A DNA stretch of 64,000 bases from Competibacter_A sp037045535 (GCA_037045535.1 JBAOHI010000094.1:186001-250000); one strand, 5' to 3'; shown: positions 27,204 to 36,849, numbered from the stretch's first letter. A program made the numbers and translations. Notes: generated by a model from the sequence alone, not told the origin.

Positions 27204-28055
27204 ATGATCTCGAAAATTTGGTTGCGCCGAATTCTTTCCTTGGTTTTTCTACCATTCGCTGCCTTACATGAGTATTTTTCTCCTGGTATTCGCATTCTCA
27301 TGTATCATCGCATTGAGCGGCTGCTGACATATGACCAACTGACTGTAGATCCTGAACATTTCGCTGAACAAATGGCTTACCTGTCTAAACATTGTCGAGT
27401 CATTACTCTATCTCAAGCTGTTAAAGAACTTCAATCTGGTAGCTATCAACAACCTGGTGTAGTTATTACTTTTGATGATGGCTATCGAGACAACCTTATT
27501 CATGCTTTACCTATATTGAAGCGTTATTGTCTACCGGCTACTATTTTTGTGACTGTTGAGTTTTGCGAACAGACTCGCCAGCATCCTCGCTACCCTACAT
27601 CCAGTTCTCGGTTACATCTTAATTGGAAGGAGGTGCGCGGTCTAGCTGACGAACTTAATATAACTATAGGTTCTCATTCACTCACTCACCCTTACTTGTC
27701 ATGCCTGTTCTATGCTGAGGCGCAACACGAGATTACTACTAGCCGAAGACAAATTGCTGTTGAAATCAACCGCAGTGTAGATTTCTTCTGTTATCCATCT
27801 GGTGATTTGAATCAACGGGAAACTGAACTGGTACGAGACGCAGGCTATCTCGGTGCTGTCACCGTAGCACCAGGCTGTAACCGATCTGGTATTTCACTTT
27901 ATGAATTGCGTCGCACCGAGATTACTGATAAGGACCACCTTGTTGACTTTTTTGCTAAACTGCATGGTGCCTATGATTTTCTACACACTATACTCCACTG
28001 GCGTCGGCAGCACCGGGCGGTTACCACTCGTGCGTCACCTGCCGATAGTAGGTAA
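27204..28055 (+). CDS. Polysaccharide deacetylase family protein (second copy), 283 aa
   Basis: The start is preceded by TTGGAGGGC. A hydrophobic N-terminus (IWLRRILSLVFLPFAALHEYF) may anchor or export it. CE4/NodB motifs are LMYHRIERL, VVITFDDGYRDNL, IFVTVEFC, the metal triad in GSHSLTHPYL, and FFCYPSGDLNQRE. It is clearly a different subfamily from the deacetylase at 22894. Placed between two GT4 genes with 30 and 12 bp spacing, it is part of one EPS operon. It could de-acetylate or trim the growing or exported polymer. The two deacetylases may act on different residues or on different sides of the membrane. Confidence 0.86.
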   Translation: MISKIWLRRILSLVFLPFAALHEYFSPGIRILMYHRIERLLTYDQLTVDPEHFAEQMAYLSKHCRVITLSQAVKELQSGSYQQPGVVITFDDGYRDNLIHALPILKRYCLPATIFVTVEFCEQTRQHPRYPTSSSRLHLNWKEVRGLADELNITIGSHSLTHPYLSCLFYAEAQHEITTSRRQIAVEINRSVDFFCYPSGDLNQRETELVRDAGYLGAVTVAPGCNRSGISLYELRRTEITDKDHLVDFFAKLHGAYDFLHTILHWRRQHRAVTTRASPADSR

Positions 28056-28067
28056 GGGGAGAATAGC

Positions 28068-29195
28068 TTGAAATTACTTTATTTGATGACAGAACCGTTT
28101 GGCATCGGGGGCGTTCAATCAGATATTTTAACCCTCACCGAAAATTTTAACCAACGTGGTTATAGTATATATGTCGCTACTACTCGTGGGGTTTTGCTCG
28201 ACGAACTTGTAGCCAAGGGCGCTCAACATATAGACATTGATTTTTGCTATCGAAATCCTGTTGAATTCTGGCGTGCAGCAGTAAAATTGCGTCATGTTAT
28301 AAGATCAGAGTGTATTGATCTGATTGCACCTCAATCAGTGCGTTCGACATTGGTTGCCTACAGCAGCCTGAGATTATGGCCCTTTTCCTACCGGACAGTA
28401 ACGAATCATCGAGTACCGATTATTACTACTATTCATAATATTCATAATCAACTGCATTTTTACTATGCTGGCTATCTGCTTCAATATTGTACTGACTACG
28501 TTATTTTTGAATCTCATTACGAAAGAAACCGTTTGCTAGCAAGTGGATTAAATCCTGAAAAATCTATCGTTATCCATAGTGGTATCGATACTGATCGTTT
28601 TATACCGCGTGAATATTGTCGTGAGTTGGCAGCGTGCTATCAGTTAGATCCAGAATACCATCGCGTTTTTGGAATTGTTGCACGATTATCTGAAGAGAAA
28701 GGTCATTGTTATCTATTATCGGCTTTTGCGCATGTGTACCGAGAACAGCCTCAAGCTCGATTGATAATTATTGGCGATGGGCCGCTAAGGCTTGATCTTC
28801 AAGCACAAGTTCAAAAGTTGAAACTTGACCAAGCTATTATTTTTACTGGATTACAACGGAATATTCCCGATTACCTAAGCTTGTTTGATGTGTTTGTGTT
28901 ATCTTCAACTCGTGAGTCGTTTCCATTGGCTGCTCGCGAAGCGATGGCAGCCGGAAAACCGGTAATCGCTCCGCGTATTGGGGGTTGTTCGGAGGTCGTG
29001 GATGATGGAGTAACGGGCTATTTATTTGAGGCTGGTCATATTAGCCAGTTAGCTGATTGTATGCATCGCATTCTTAGCGAAGGACGCTATAAGGAAATGG
29101 GATGCGCTGCACGGCAACGTGTTGAACGCTTATTTTCGCAGCATGCTTGGATAGATGGTGATGAAAAAGTATATTTTCAATGGCATCTTCAATAG
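28068..29195 (+). CDS. GT4-family glycosyltransferase, 375 aa
   Basis: Starts with TTG at 28068 behind GGGGAGA. Nothing better lies nearby and the sequence MKLLYLMTEPFGIGGVQSD is the expected GT4 N-terminus. The C-lobe has FGIVARLSEEKGHCYLLSAF, LIIIGDGPLRLDLQAQV, the EX7E-like ESFPLAAREAMAAGKPV and DGVTGYLFEAG. It probably transfers a hexose or hexosamine onto the repeat unit. It follows the deacetylase after 12 bp. It is the last surviving gene of this operon segment. Insertion sequences begin about 160 bp downstream. Confidence 0.87.
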   Translation: MKLLYLMTEPFGIGGVQSDILTLTENFNQRGYSIYVATTRGVLLDELVAKGAQHIDIDFCYRNPVEFWRAAVKLRHVIRSECIDLIAPQSVRSTLVAYSSLRLWPFSYRTVTNHRVPIITTIHNIHNQLHFYYAGYLLQYCTDYVIFESHYERNRLLASGLNPEKSIVIHSGIDTDRFIPREYCRELAACYQLDPEYHRVFGIVARLSEEKGHCYLLSAFAHVYREQPQARLIIIGDGPLRLDLQAQVQKLKLDQAIIFTGLQRNIPDYLSLFDVFVLSSTRESFPLAAREAMAAGKPVIAPRIGGCSEVVDDGVTGYLFEAGHISQLADCMHRILSEGRYKEMGCAARQRVERLFSQHAWIDGDEKVYFQWHLQ

Positions 29196-29358
29196 TAATA
29201 CTTTCCTTAAGATTTAGAACTCGCAGTTAAATTAAGCATGATAAAAATCTCTCTTATCATCAAGCAGAAATTTTAAAGGAGGTCACATGATATTCGGGTT
29301 TGCTATAAAATTTATCTCTTACCTATGACGCACTAGAGATGATGGTGGTACGCTTCTA

Positions 29359-30221
29359 GGGCGTGTCATCAGTTGAGCCAGATGACAGAGGCGGCGAGGT
29401 GGATGGCGCCGAGGAAGTTGTGAGCGCGTTTATCGTATCGGGTTGCGATGGCCCGATATTGCTTGAGTTTGGCAAAGAAGTTCTCGATCAGGTGCCGGGC
29501 TTGATACAGGTCCTGATCGTATTCGCGCTGTTCTTTGCGGTTTGATTGGGGAGGGATGACGATTTTGATGCCCGCTTTTTGCAAAAGATCGAGAACGCGC
29601 TCCTGCGCATCGTAAGCCCTATCCGCCAGAAACGCCCGAATGGCGGCGAGGATGCCGGGCAGCAAAGCATCGGCTCCCTCCAGATCGTGAGCCTGCCCCG
29701 GCGTCAGGTGAAAGCCCGTGGGATTGCCCAGCGCGTCACAGCACGCGTGGATTTTCGTGGTCAGGCCGCCTTTCGATCGCCCGATGCCTTCCGTTTCCCG
29801 GTCCCCCCTTTTGCCCCGGCGCTGTGCTGGTGGGCGCGGACGAGGGTGGAATCGATCATTGCGTACTCGTTGTCGGCGTCTTCGGCCAGATGCTTGAAAA
29901 TCCTTTGCCAGACGCCGTTTTTGCTCCAGCGCGTGTGACGCGTGTGGACAACCCGGAAATCCTCGAACCTCTCCGGCAGATCGCGCCACGCGATCCCGGC
30001 CCGGTAACGGTACAAAACCGCCTCGACAAACAGCCTGTTGTCCTTGGCCGTCCCGCCAACATGCCCCTCGCGCCCGGGCAGAAACTCCTTGATCCGCTCC
30101 CATTGATCATCCCGCAAAGCGTAACGTCTCTTCGTCATGCACGAGCCCCTCCCGCAGCTTGGGAACAGTGAATTACCATCATATCCCGCCATGAATCAGA
30201 GAAGTAACTGATAACACGCCC
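29359..30221 (-). mobile_element. IS5-family element, IS427-like two-frame type (IS5c)
   Basis: The inverted ends GGGCGTGTCATCAGTT (left) and AACTGATAACACGCCC (right) differ at one position and are flanked by CTAG-like sequence on both sides. One transposase lies inside in two overlapping frames. Single copy in this window. Confidence 0.82.
29369..30138 (-). CDS. IS5-family (IS427-like) transposase in two overlapping frames
   Basis: Frame A starts at ATG 30138 (MTKRRYALRDDQWERIKEFL), with the DUF4096-like N-terminal domain (GIAWRDLPERFEDFRVV) and first Asp in YAMIDSTLVRAHQHSAG. Frame B continues with RSKGGLTTKIHACCDALGNP, FLADRAYDAQERV (second Asp) and YRARHLIENFF-like Glu region. The join lies near GATCGAAAGGCGGCCTG, where a shift between frames would give a fused protein of about 255 aa. 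IS427-group elements normally use programmed frameshifting, so this is not necessarily a broken gene. Confidence 0.8.
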
Positions 30222-30314
30222 TAGCTAAAATTGTCAAGTGAATGAAGATGGCATGTTAGTCAGGTAGGGAGCATTAGATGTACTCAACGTAGCTATCTTT
30301 ATTTCCATATGTAA

Positions 30315-30914
30315 GGTTAAAACCCCCGCCTTCAGGCGGGTAGATTTCATCTGCGGCCCTCACGCTGTGTAGAGTTGCTGTGCGCGTTAGCACAGGCCAT
30401 AGGGGGCAAGATGGACTATCGGTATGGGAGCCACACGGTTTACAAGATTGAATATCACTTTGTTTGGGTGACGAAATATCGTTACAAGGTCCTGACGGGA
30501 GATGCGGGTTGAACGGGTTCGGGACTGGGTGAGGCAAATTTGTGCAGCTTTGGAGATTCGGATCATCAAGGGCGTGGTGAGCAAGGACCATGTGCATATT
30601 TTGGTCTCGGCACCGCCCGAGAGGGCGCCCAGTGAAATCATGCGACGGATCAAAGGGCAGACAGCCCATAAAGTCTTCGAAGAGTTTCCGGCCTTGAAGC
30701 GGAGGTACTGGGGTCGGCATTTTTGGGCACGAGGATACTTTTGTGCGACGGTTGGGGAGATGACTGAGGAAATGATTCAAGAATATTTGGAGCATCATTT
30801 TGAGCCCGATCCGACCGCTAACTTCCGGGTTGAACCCTAACGGGTCTTTGACCCGTATCCTGGACTTCCAGTCCGCTATCTCAACCCACCGGCTTTCAGC
30901 CGGTGGTTGTTGAG
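30315..30914 (+). mobile_element. IS200-type element, copy B (600 bp)
   Basis: The same 600-bp unit as at 18992-19591, with both hairpin ends. The sequence left of it (TTTCCATATGTAA) is nearly repeated before a related hairpin end at about 40987-41000, which suggests either shared target preference or that the true left end is a few bases further out. Confidence 0.87.
30411..30840 (+). pseudogene. tnpA: IS200 TnpA split by a frameshift, copy B
   Basis: Identical in layout to copy A: the first frame ends after GDAG, and the rest, carrying the HxH motif (KDHVHIL) and tyrosine (QEYLEHHF), is in the +1 frame. The shared break argues against an independent sequencing error at each copy. Confidence 0.85.
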
Positions 30915-31041
30915 TAGTCAGGATCAATGATCCTTCTTGGTGGGAAAATTAAAATGACCTATGGGAATAATCCTAATAAGTAACTCATCAAAAGAAATCA
31001 GGTAATATTTTCGTTGAATTGACAGGAGGGGATTGGCGGCG

Positions 31042-31900
31042 ATGAAGCGGATCGAACCCTTGAGCGACGCGGAATGCGAGACGCTGCGGGCGGCGTGGAA
31101 AGAGGGGCCGAACAGCCGGATCCGGCAACGGGCGCAGGCGGTGTACTTAGCGAATCGGGGGTACGGACGCATCGCGCTATCGGCGCTGTTTGAGGTGGGT
31201 GTGGACACGATCAGTGCGTGGCTGGACGGATAGGAGCAGGCGGGATTGCGGGGTTGTATGACGAGCCGTGTTCGGGAAGGCCGCCGCCGATCTACACGCC
31301 AGATGAAGCCGCGCGCCTGTGCGTGTGGCTGGACGAAGAACCCCGCTAACTCCAGCAGGCGCACGCGCGGTTAGAACAGGTGACGGGCAAAGCGGCCAGC
31401 CGACAGACGGTGCGCCGGATCGTCAAAAAAAACCTACCGCTGGAAGCGCGGCCGCCGACGGGTCAAAGGCCCCCGCGATGAAGTCGCCTTTCGGGTGGCG
31501 CACGTGCGCCTGACAAAACTGCGGCAAGGCCACGCCCAAGGGATCATCGACGTGTTTTACTTCGACCAAAGCGGTTTCACTCTCATGCCCGTTGTGCCGT
31601 ATGCCTGGCAAGCCCGGGGCCAAACCCTGACGATCCCCAGCACGCCCAGCCCCCGCCTGAATGTCGTGGGCTTGATCAGTCCCGCCCACCAGAGTTACTT
31701 TCAGACCGTGACCGGTGCGGTCACCTCGGCCACCGCCATCGCCGTGCTGGACGCCTTCGCCGCCCAGACCGCTCAGGCGAAGAAACTGCGCCTCGTCGTC
31801 CTCGACAACGCCCCCATCCACACCCGCCGCGCTTTCCAGGCGCGGGTGATGGATGGGTTTCGTCAGGGCGTCGCCTTGCATTGGCTGCCGCCCTATAGCC
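31042..31900 (+). pseudogene. IS630-family transposase C, with stops and truncated by an IS4 element
   Basis: The start reads MKRIEPLSDAECETLRAAWK with an HTH (YGRIALSALFEVGVDTISAWL), then a stop near 31231 and changes of frame. The catalytic half runs 31495-31900: VFYFDQSGFTLMPVVPYAW (first Asp), LRLVVLDNAPIHT (second Asp), LHWLPPYSP. It is cut there by the left end of IS4 copy 2, losing the final Glu region. Confidence 0.78.
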
Positions 31901-33291
31901 CACCCGATTCCCCACAATTCCAAGGTGTTTTAATCTATTGAGTATTTGAGGATTACCGATGAGTTGGGTGGAATGGGAACTGGGGGAGTGGCACTTGGGG
32001 ATGCTCGGCGGACGAAGCGGCTGATTCGGCTGGTGGAAGACCTCTCGGCGTGTCCGACGGACAGTATTCCGGTAGCGAGCGGGGGCTGGGCGGAGACCAA
32101 GGCGGCCTACCGGTTGCTGGACAACCCGGCGCTGGAGTGGCGGGAAATTCTGGAGGCCCATACGCAACGGACGGCGGAACGGATGCAGGGGCATGAAATG
32201 GCTTTATGCATTCAGGACACGACGGAATTGGACTTCACCTCGCAGCCGGGGATTGCGGGGCTAGGTCGGCTGAGCTATGAAGCCCAACATGGGTTGTACG
32301 TGCATCCGACCCTGGTGGTGACGCCGCAAGGGTTGGCGCTGGGGGGGGTGGATGCTGGGATGTGGACGCGAAAGCCCAAGGGTGAGGTGGCGGTCAAGGA
32401 AAGCGTGCGCTGGGTGGAAGGCTACGAGATCGTGGCCGATCTGGCGGAGCAAACGCCGGAGACGCGGTTGGTGTATGTCGCCGATCGAGAAGGGGATTTG
32501 CGAGCGCTGATGGACGCTTCGGCGCGGCGGGGGCATCCGGCGGATTGGCTGGTGCGGGCCACACATAACCGGAACACCGCCGCCGGCGAGAAGGTGTGGC
32601 ATCGGGTGGAGCAGACCCAGGCCCTGGGGGAGGTGGAATTCACCTTGCCCGCCACGCCAGGTCGGCCCGCGCGGCCGGTGCGCCAAACGCTCTACCGGGA
32701 CACGGTGACGCTGCCTGCTCGAAAGGGTGCCCCGGCCGTGACGGTCACGGCGATCCTGGCGCGAGAGGAACGCCCGCCGGCGGGGGAACAGGCCATCGTT
32801 TGGCGCTTGTCGACCAACCGCCCCGCCGAAACGCTGGAGACGGTCGTGGAGTTGATCGACTGGTATCGTCGCCGCTGGTTGGTGGAGATTTTCTTCCGCA
32901 TTTTGAAATCGGGTTGCCGGGTCGAGAGCCTGCAACTGGGGACGCTGGAACGGCTGGAGCGTGCTCTGGTGATCTATTTGATCATCGCTTGGCGCATCTT
33001 GCATCGGGTCACCTGGGGTCGGGAATGCCCAAACCTCTCGTGCGAGGTGGTCTTCGACCCGGAGGAATGGCAGGCCGCCTGGATCGTCGCCCGTCGCACC
33101 AAGCCCCCGGACACTCCGCCACCTCTGGGCCACATGACCCGACTCATCGCCGGTTTCGGTGGCTTCCTCGGCCGGAAGGGAGATGGCCCTCCCGGCCCCA
33201 AAGCCATCTGGGAGGGTATGCAGAAAGTCTACGCCTTCGCTCTCGGGATCGCCGCCGTCAAACAGGCGTTTATCCCCTCTGGCTGACTTGT
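31901..33291 (+). mobile_element. IS4-family element, copy 2, right end replaced by an IS110 remnant
   Basis: The left terminal repeat CACCCGATTCCCC is intact at 31901. After CTGACTTGT (33291) the last 13 bp are missing and the left end of the IS110-type element follows, exactly as in copies 3 and 5. Here the IS110 is cut after about 98 bp by an IS5 element. Confidence 0.9.
31946..33286 (+). CDS. IS4-family transposase, copy 2, 446 aa
   Basis: Same protein as copy 1 except for a short patch (EILEAHTQRTAERMQGHEMALCIQ instead of the copy-1 version). That patch is identical to the partial copy at 44.8-46.2 kb, while the sequence on both sides matches copy 1. DDE motifs are intact. It uses the same TTG frame opening with the five-G run. 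Confidence 0.9.
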   Translation: MRITDELGGMGTGGVALGDARRTKRLIRLVEDLSACPTDSIPVASGGWAETKAAYRLLDNPALEWREILEAHTQRTAERMQGHEMALCIQDTTELDFTSQPGIAGLGRLSYEAQHGLYVHPTLVVTPQGLALGGVDAGMWTRKPKGEVAVKESVRWVEGYEIVADLAEQTPETRLVYVADREGDLRALMDASARRGHPADWLVRATHNRNTAAGEKVWHRVEQTQALGEVEFTLPATPGRPARPVRQTLYRDTVTLPARKGAPAVTVTAILAREERPPAGEQAIVWRLSTNRPAETLETVVELIDWYRRRWLVEIFFRILKSGCRVESLQLGTLERLERALVIYLIIAWRILHRVTWGRECPNLSCEVVFDPEEWQAAWIVARRTKPPDTPPPLGHMTRLIAGFGGFLGRKGDGPPGPKAIWEGMQKVYAFALGIAAVKQAFIPSG

Positions 33292-33389
33292 AATGGTATG
33301 GTCCGCCCCGCTCCCTGCACGGCCTTGATGGCCTGCATAGACTAAATGGAGTATGTCACTGAAGAGCGGAGCGGATACCATGAAGCTTA
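33292..33389 (+). mobile_element. IS110-type element, left-end remnant
   Basis: About 98 bp matching the left end of the full element at 42944, from AATGGTATGGTCCGCCCC through the ribosome site and ATGAAGCTT of the recombinase gene. It is then cut by the IS5a element. Confidence 0.85.
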
Positions 33390-33390
33390 A

Positions 33391-34233
33391 ATAGTGTAGT
33401 CACGAGATAGAGAGCCAAAGGAAAGCGCAGCGGATTTGGACAATGGCGAGGAAGGAAGAGGTACGTTTGGCGTAGCGTGTGGCAACACCGCGCCAGCCTT
33501 TGAGGCGCAGGATGGCGTTTTCAACCAGATGGCGAAGGCGATATAGATAGGTATCGTAATCGCGTTGGTCTTTGCGGTTTTTCTTGGGCGGGATGACGGG
33601 GACCATGCGGTGCGCGGCGGCGTGAGCAAGAATTTCGTTGGTATCATAGGCCTTATCCGCCATCAGCGCATCGGCCTGCAATCCCTCGATCAGCGGCAAA
33701 GCCTCTGCGCAATCCGCACGGGTACCTGTTGTAACAGACACTCGGAGTGGCAGACCAGTCGCATCCACGGCCACATGTACCTTGGTGTTGAGCCCCCTTT
33801 TGTACGCGCCATGTCCTCGTTGCCGCCAACCGCCCCCGCAGCGTGCGGATGCACCTTGATATGGGTCGCGTCGATCATCAACCACTCCATATCGGGGTCA
33901 TCAATCAACGCTTCCAAGAGCCTTTCCCACACGCCCGCGTCCCGCCACCGAATAAACCGACGGTGCGTGTTTCCCCATCCGCCCAGATCCGGCGGCAAGT
34001 CGCGCCACGGCGCTCCCGTCCGTAAAATCCAGAAAACAGCGTTGATAAAGCGCCGATTATCCTCGGCAATCCCTCCCCACTGACCCCTCCGACCGGGTAA
34101 ATGCGGCTCTATTAAACCCCACACCCGGTCAGATATATCGTGCCGTCTGTGCGCTAATCCTCTCTCTTTGCTCATGTGATCCCCCTTTCGATCACATCAG
34201 CCTCTCATATTTCCTATCTCATGACTACACTAT
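33391..34233 (-). mobile_element. IS5-family element IS5a, copy 1 (843 bp)
   Basis: The ends are ATAGTGTAGTCACGAGATAG at the left and the complement of ATAGTGTAGTCATGAGATAG at the right. The four flanking bases differ (TTAA left, CTAG right). The second copy at 60122-60964 has a matching CTAA on both sides. The mismatch points to a later recombination or deletion at this copy. Confidence 0.88.
33400..34175 (-). CDS. IS5a transposase in two overlapping frames (copy 1)
   Basis: Frame A (34175 to 33690) begins MSKERGLAHRRHDISDRVWG, with the N-terminal domain and first Asp in EWLMIDATHIKVHPHAAG. Frame B (33885 to 33400) gives KRGLNTKVHVAVDATGLP, LMADKAYDTNEI (second Asp) and LRHLVENAILRLKGWRG (Glu). 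The frames overlap at ACAAAAGGGGGCTC, a plausible -1 slippery stretch that would fuse RTKGG to LNTKVH. This is the usual organisation of IS427-group IS5 elements, so the gene may be functional. Confidence 0.83.
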
Positions 34234-34282
34234 CTAGGCTAATTCAGATCTATTTCCAATTTGTTAGGAGACGCTAACTTAG

Positions 34283-35125
34283 GCACTGTAGTCACGAGAT
34301 TAAAGATATGAGAGAATCATGGAGTCAAAGAATGGGAGGCTCCATGAAAGAGACGGTTCCTGCATACCGTCGCCACGACATTTCAGATGAAACCTGGGCC
34401 TTGCTGGAGCCGCATCTGCCGGGGCGTGAGGGTGTTTGGGGCGGCATCGCTAAAGACAATCGATTGTTTATCAATGCGGTGTTCTGGATATTGCGAACGG
34501 GTGCGCCGTGGCGAGATTTGCCGCCAGGCTATGGTGGTTGGAGCAACACGCACCGCCGCTTCATCCGCTGGCGGGACAAGGGGGTTTGGGAGAAGCTGCT
34601 GGAAATGCTGATCGATGAGCCGGACTACGAATGGCTGATGATCGACGCCAGCCATTGCAAGGTCCATCCCCATGCCGCCGGAGCCAAAGGCGGAAACCAG
34701 GCCATGGGCCGCACCAAAGGGGGCTCAATACCCAGATACATCTGGCCGTGGATGCGCATGGCATGCCGGTCAGAATCGTTATTACAGAAGGTTCCCGGGC
34801 GGATTGCACGCAGGCAGGCCGCCTGATTGAAGGGATCAACGCCGATCATCTGATCGCGGACAAAGGGTACGATACCGACGCCATTCTTGAGCAGGCCACA
34901 GCGCAAGGGATGAATGCCGTGATCCCGCCGAAGAAAAACCGCGTCACCCCAAGGTCGTACGACGAAGATCTGTATAAACTCCGCCACCTCGTCGAAAACG
35001 CGTTCCTGTCCCTCAAAAGATGGCGCGGCATCGCCACAAGATACGCCAAAAACAGCAAATCTTTCCTCATCGCCGTCCAAATCAGATGCCTCGCCCTCTG
35101 GCTCAACACCTCGTGACTACAGTAT
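34283..35125 (+). mobile_element. IS5-family element IS5b, copy 1 (843 bp)
   Basis: The ends are GCACTGTAGTCACGAG and CTCGTGACTACAGTAT. The flanks are TTAG (left) and CTAA (right), so they are not direct repeats. The second copy at 61671-62513 has CTAG on both sides. It lies 49 bp from IS5a and in the opposite orientation, as a pair. Confidence 0.88.
34344..35116 (+). CDS. IS5b transposase in two overlapping frames (copy 1)
   Basis: The start ATG at 34344 follows GGGAGG (MKETVPAYRRHDISDETWAL). Frame A carries the N-terminal domain and YEWLMIDASHCKVHPHAAG (first Asp). Frame B (-1) carries QRGLNTQIHLAVDAHGMP, LIADKGYDTDAIL (second Asp) and LRHLVENAFLSLKRWRG (Glu). The join is at CACCAAAGGGGGCTC. 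It is about 60% similar to IS5a by eye, so the two are related but distinct elements. Confidence 0.83.
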
Positions 35126-35689
35126 CTAAAATAATCACTATTTATCGAACATATTTTTCTTCTTAAGAAATTGGGTATGCTTATTTTATGTATTGCTGAT
35201 GAGCCATTTTGCTAACTTGACTAATCTATATTGAACTACTTTAATAATAATAGGACTTACGCAAAACGCATTTTGAGCGATGGATTCTTGAGTTGCTGAA
35301 TGAGGTAGTCATCGAGCAAGCCATGTTTGAGCTGATAGACGGTACGTCCGGTATGCGCGGCCAGTTCTTTGAGCCTGACCCAGACCAAGGAAGGCACAGC
35401 CGATGTGATTGCGCTGAATGCGCATTTTACGACATTGGCAACGTTCCAGCCCTGTGACCTGCTTGCTTTCGCGGTGCAACTGCTCGATCTTCCAGCGAAA
35501 GCCACACGCCTCTTGGGTGGCCTGGGTGGAGTCCCGAGAGGGATCGTGGGTCACGACCCAATCCGTGCGGTGGGTAGACACCTCAACCCGGAACAGACGC
35601 ACTTGGCGGTCTTTGGGAAAGTGAGGTTCCCCCGGAATTTGGTCTTCCAAGGGTGACGTAAGATGACGTTACTTTGGAAGGCAGAAATA

Positions 35690-35980
35690 ATGAAGATACC
35701 GAAGCAGGCATATACGCTGGAATTCAAGGAACAGGCGGTCAAGCGGGTGAAGGATGGGCAGTCCTTGGCCGGGGTAGCGCGGGAATTGGGGCTGGTCGAG
35801 CAGACCCTGCGCAACTGGGTCAAGGTCGCAGCGGCAGGCAAGCTGGCGGGGGCCGGCGGCAAGGCGGTGACGCCGGAGGAGATGGAATTGTCCCGGCTAC
35901 GGGCTGAGAACCTGCGGCTCAAGCGGGAACTGGAAATCATAAAAAAAGCGGCGGCGTACTTCGCGAAGGATGCGCTATGA
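35690..35980 (+). CDS. IS3-family OrfA (transposase N-terminal HTH protein), about 96 aa
   Basis: The ATG at 35690 begins MKIPKQAYTLEFKEQAVKRV, a typical IS3 OrfA with the HTH KDGQSLAGVARELGLVEQTLRNWV and a C-terminal leucine zipper (ELSRLRAENLRLKRELEII). An A7G run (ATAAAAAAAGCGG, about 35939-35950) near its end is a plausible -1 frameshift site for making the OrfAB fusion transposase. Its stop overlaps the OrfB start. Confidence 0.87.
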   Translation: MKIPKQAYTLEFKEQAVKRVKDGQSLAGVARELGLVEQTLRNWVKVAAAGKLAGAGGKAVTPEEMELSRLRAENLRLKRELEIIKKAAAYFAKDAL

Positions 35981-36849
35981 GGTACGCCTGGATCGATGCG
36001 CATCGGCAAGAGTTCCCCTTGGCGGACCTGTGCGCCGCCCTGGAGGTCAGCATCAGCGGCTACCGGGCCTGGAAGCGCGGCGGTATACCGGACCGCCAGC
36101 GGCTGACGGACCGCCAGATGGTGGCGCTGATCCGGGCCATCCATGCCGAACTCAAAGGCGCCTACGGCAGCCCGCGCATGGTGCGGGAACTGCGAGCACG
36201 TGGCTTTCCGGCCAGCAAGGGGCGGGTGGAGCGCCTGATGCGCAAATACGGCATTCGGGCTCGCCATAAGCGGCGCTACAAGGTGACGACGGACTCGAAG
36301 CACGGCTTGCCGGTGGCGGAGAACCGGCTGGACCGGAACTTCATGCCGACGGCGCCAAACCAGGTGTGGACGTCGGACATCACGTACCTGTGGACAGACG
36401 AAGGCTGGCTGTATCTTGCCATCGTCATGGATTTGTTCAACCGGGAAATCGTCGGCTGGTCCCTGAAACCGCGCATGATGGCCGATATCGCCACCGATGC
36501 GCTGACCATGGCCTGGTTCAGGAAGTGGCCGACGCCAGGCTTGCTGCACCACTCCGACCGGGGCAGCCAGTACGCGAGCCACGCCTTCCAAGACAAGCTC
36601 CGGGAATACGGCATGACGTGCTCGATGAGCCGGAAGGGCAACTGCTGGGACAACGCTCCGACCGAGAGCTGGTTCAACAGCTTCAAGAACGAGCGGGTGC
36701 ATGGCGTTCCCTACGCCAGCCATGCCGACATGAAGGCCGCGAGCTTCGAGTACATCGAGGTGTTCTACAACCGGAAACGGCTGCATTCGACCCTCGGCTA
36801 CCGCTCGCCCGTTCAATTCCTGGAACATTGGACCAGCCAGCAGACTTAG
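35977..36849 (+). CDS. IS3-family OrfB (DDE integrase domain), 290 aa
   Basis: It starts in the ATGA overlap with OrfA (MRYAWIDAHRQEFPLADLCA). The HTH_21 region (YGSPRMVRELRARGFPASKGRV) precedes the rve integrase core: NQVWTSDITYLWTDEGWLYL (Asp), LLHHSDRGSQYASHAF (Asp) and SMSRKGNCWDNAPTESWFNSFKNE (Glu). It ends in the usual HSTLGYRSPVQFLE tail. Complete and probably active with OrfA. Confidence 0.9.
   Translation: MRYAWIDAHRQEFPLADLCAALEVSISGYRAWKRGGIPDRQRLTDRQMVALIRAIHAELKGAYGSPRMVRELRARGFPASKGRVERLMRKYGIRARHKRRYKVTTDSKHGLPVAENRLDRNFMPTAPNQVWTSDITYLWTDEGWLYLAIVMDLFNREIVGWSLKPRMMADIATDALTMAWFRKWPTPGLLHHSDRGSQYASHAFQDKLREYGMTCSMSRKGNCWDNAPTESWFNSFKNERVHGVPYASHADMKAASFEYIEVFYNRKRLHSTLGYRSPVQFLEHWTSQQT

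Noticed and set aside
32261..33133. 290-codon minus-strand frame repeated in every IS4 copy
   Set aside because: It repeats only because the IS repeats. It lies antisense to the transposase and has no recognisable domain.
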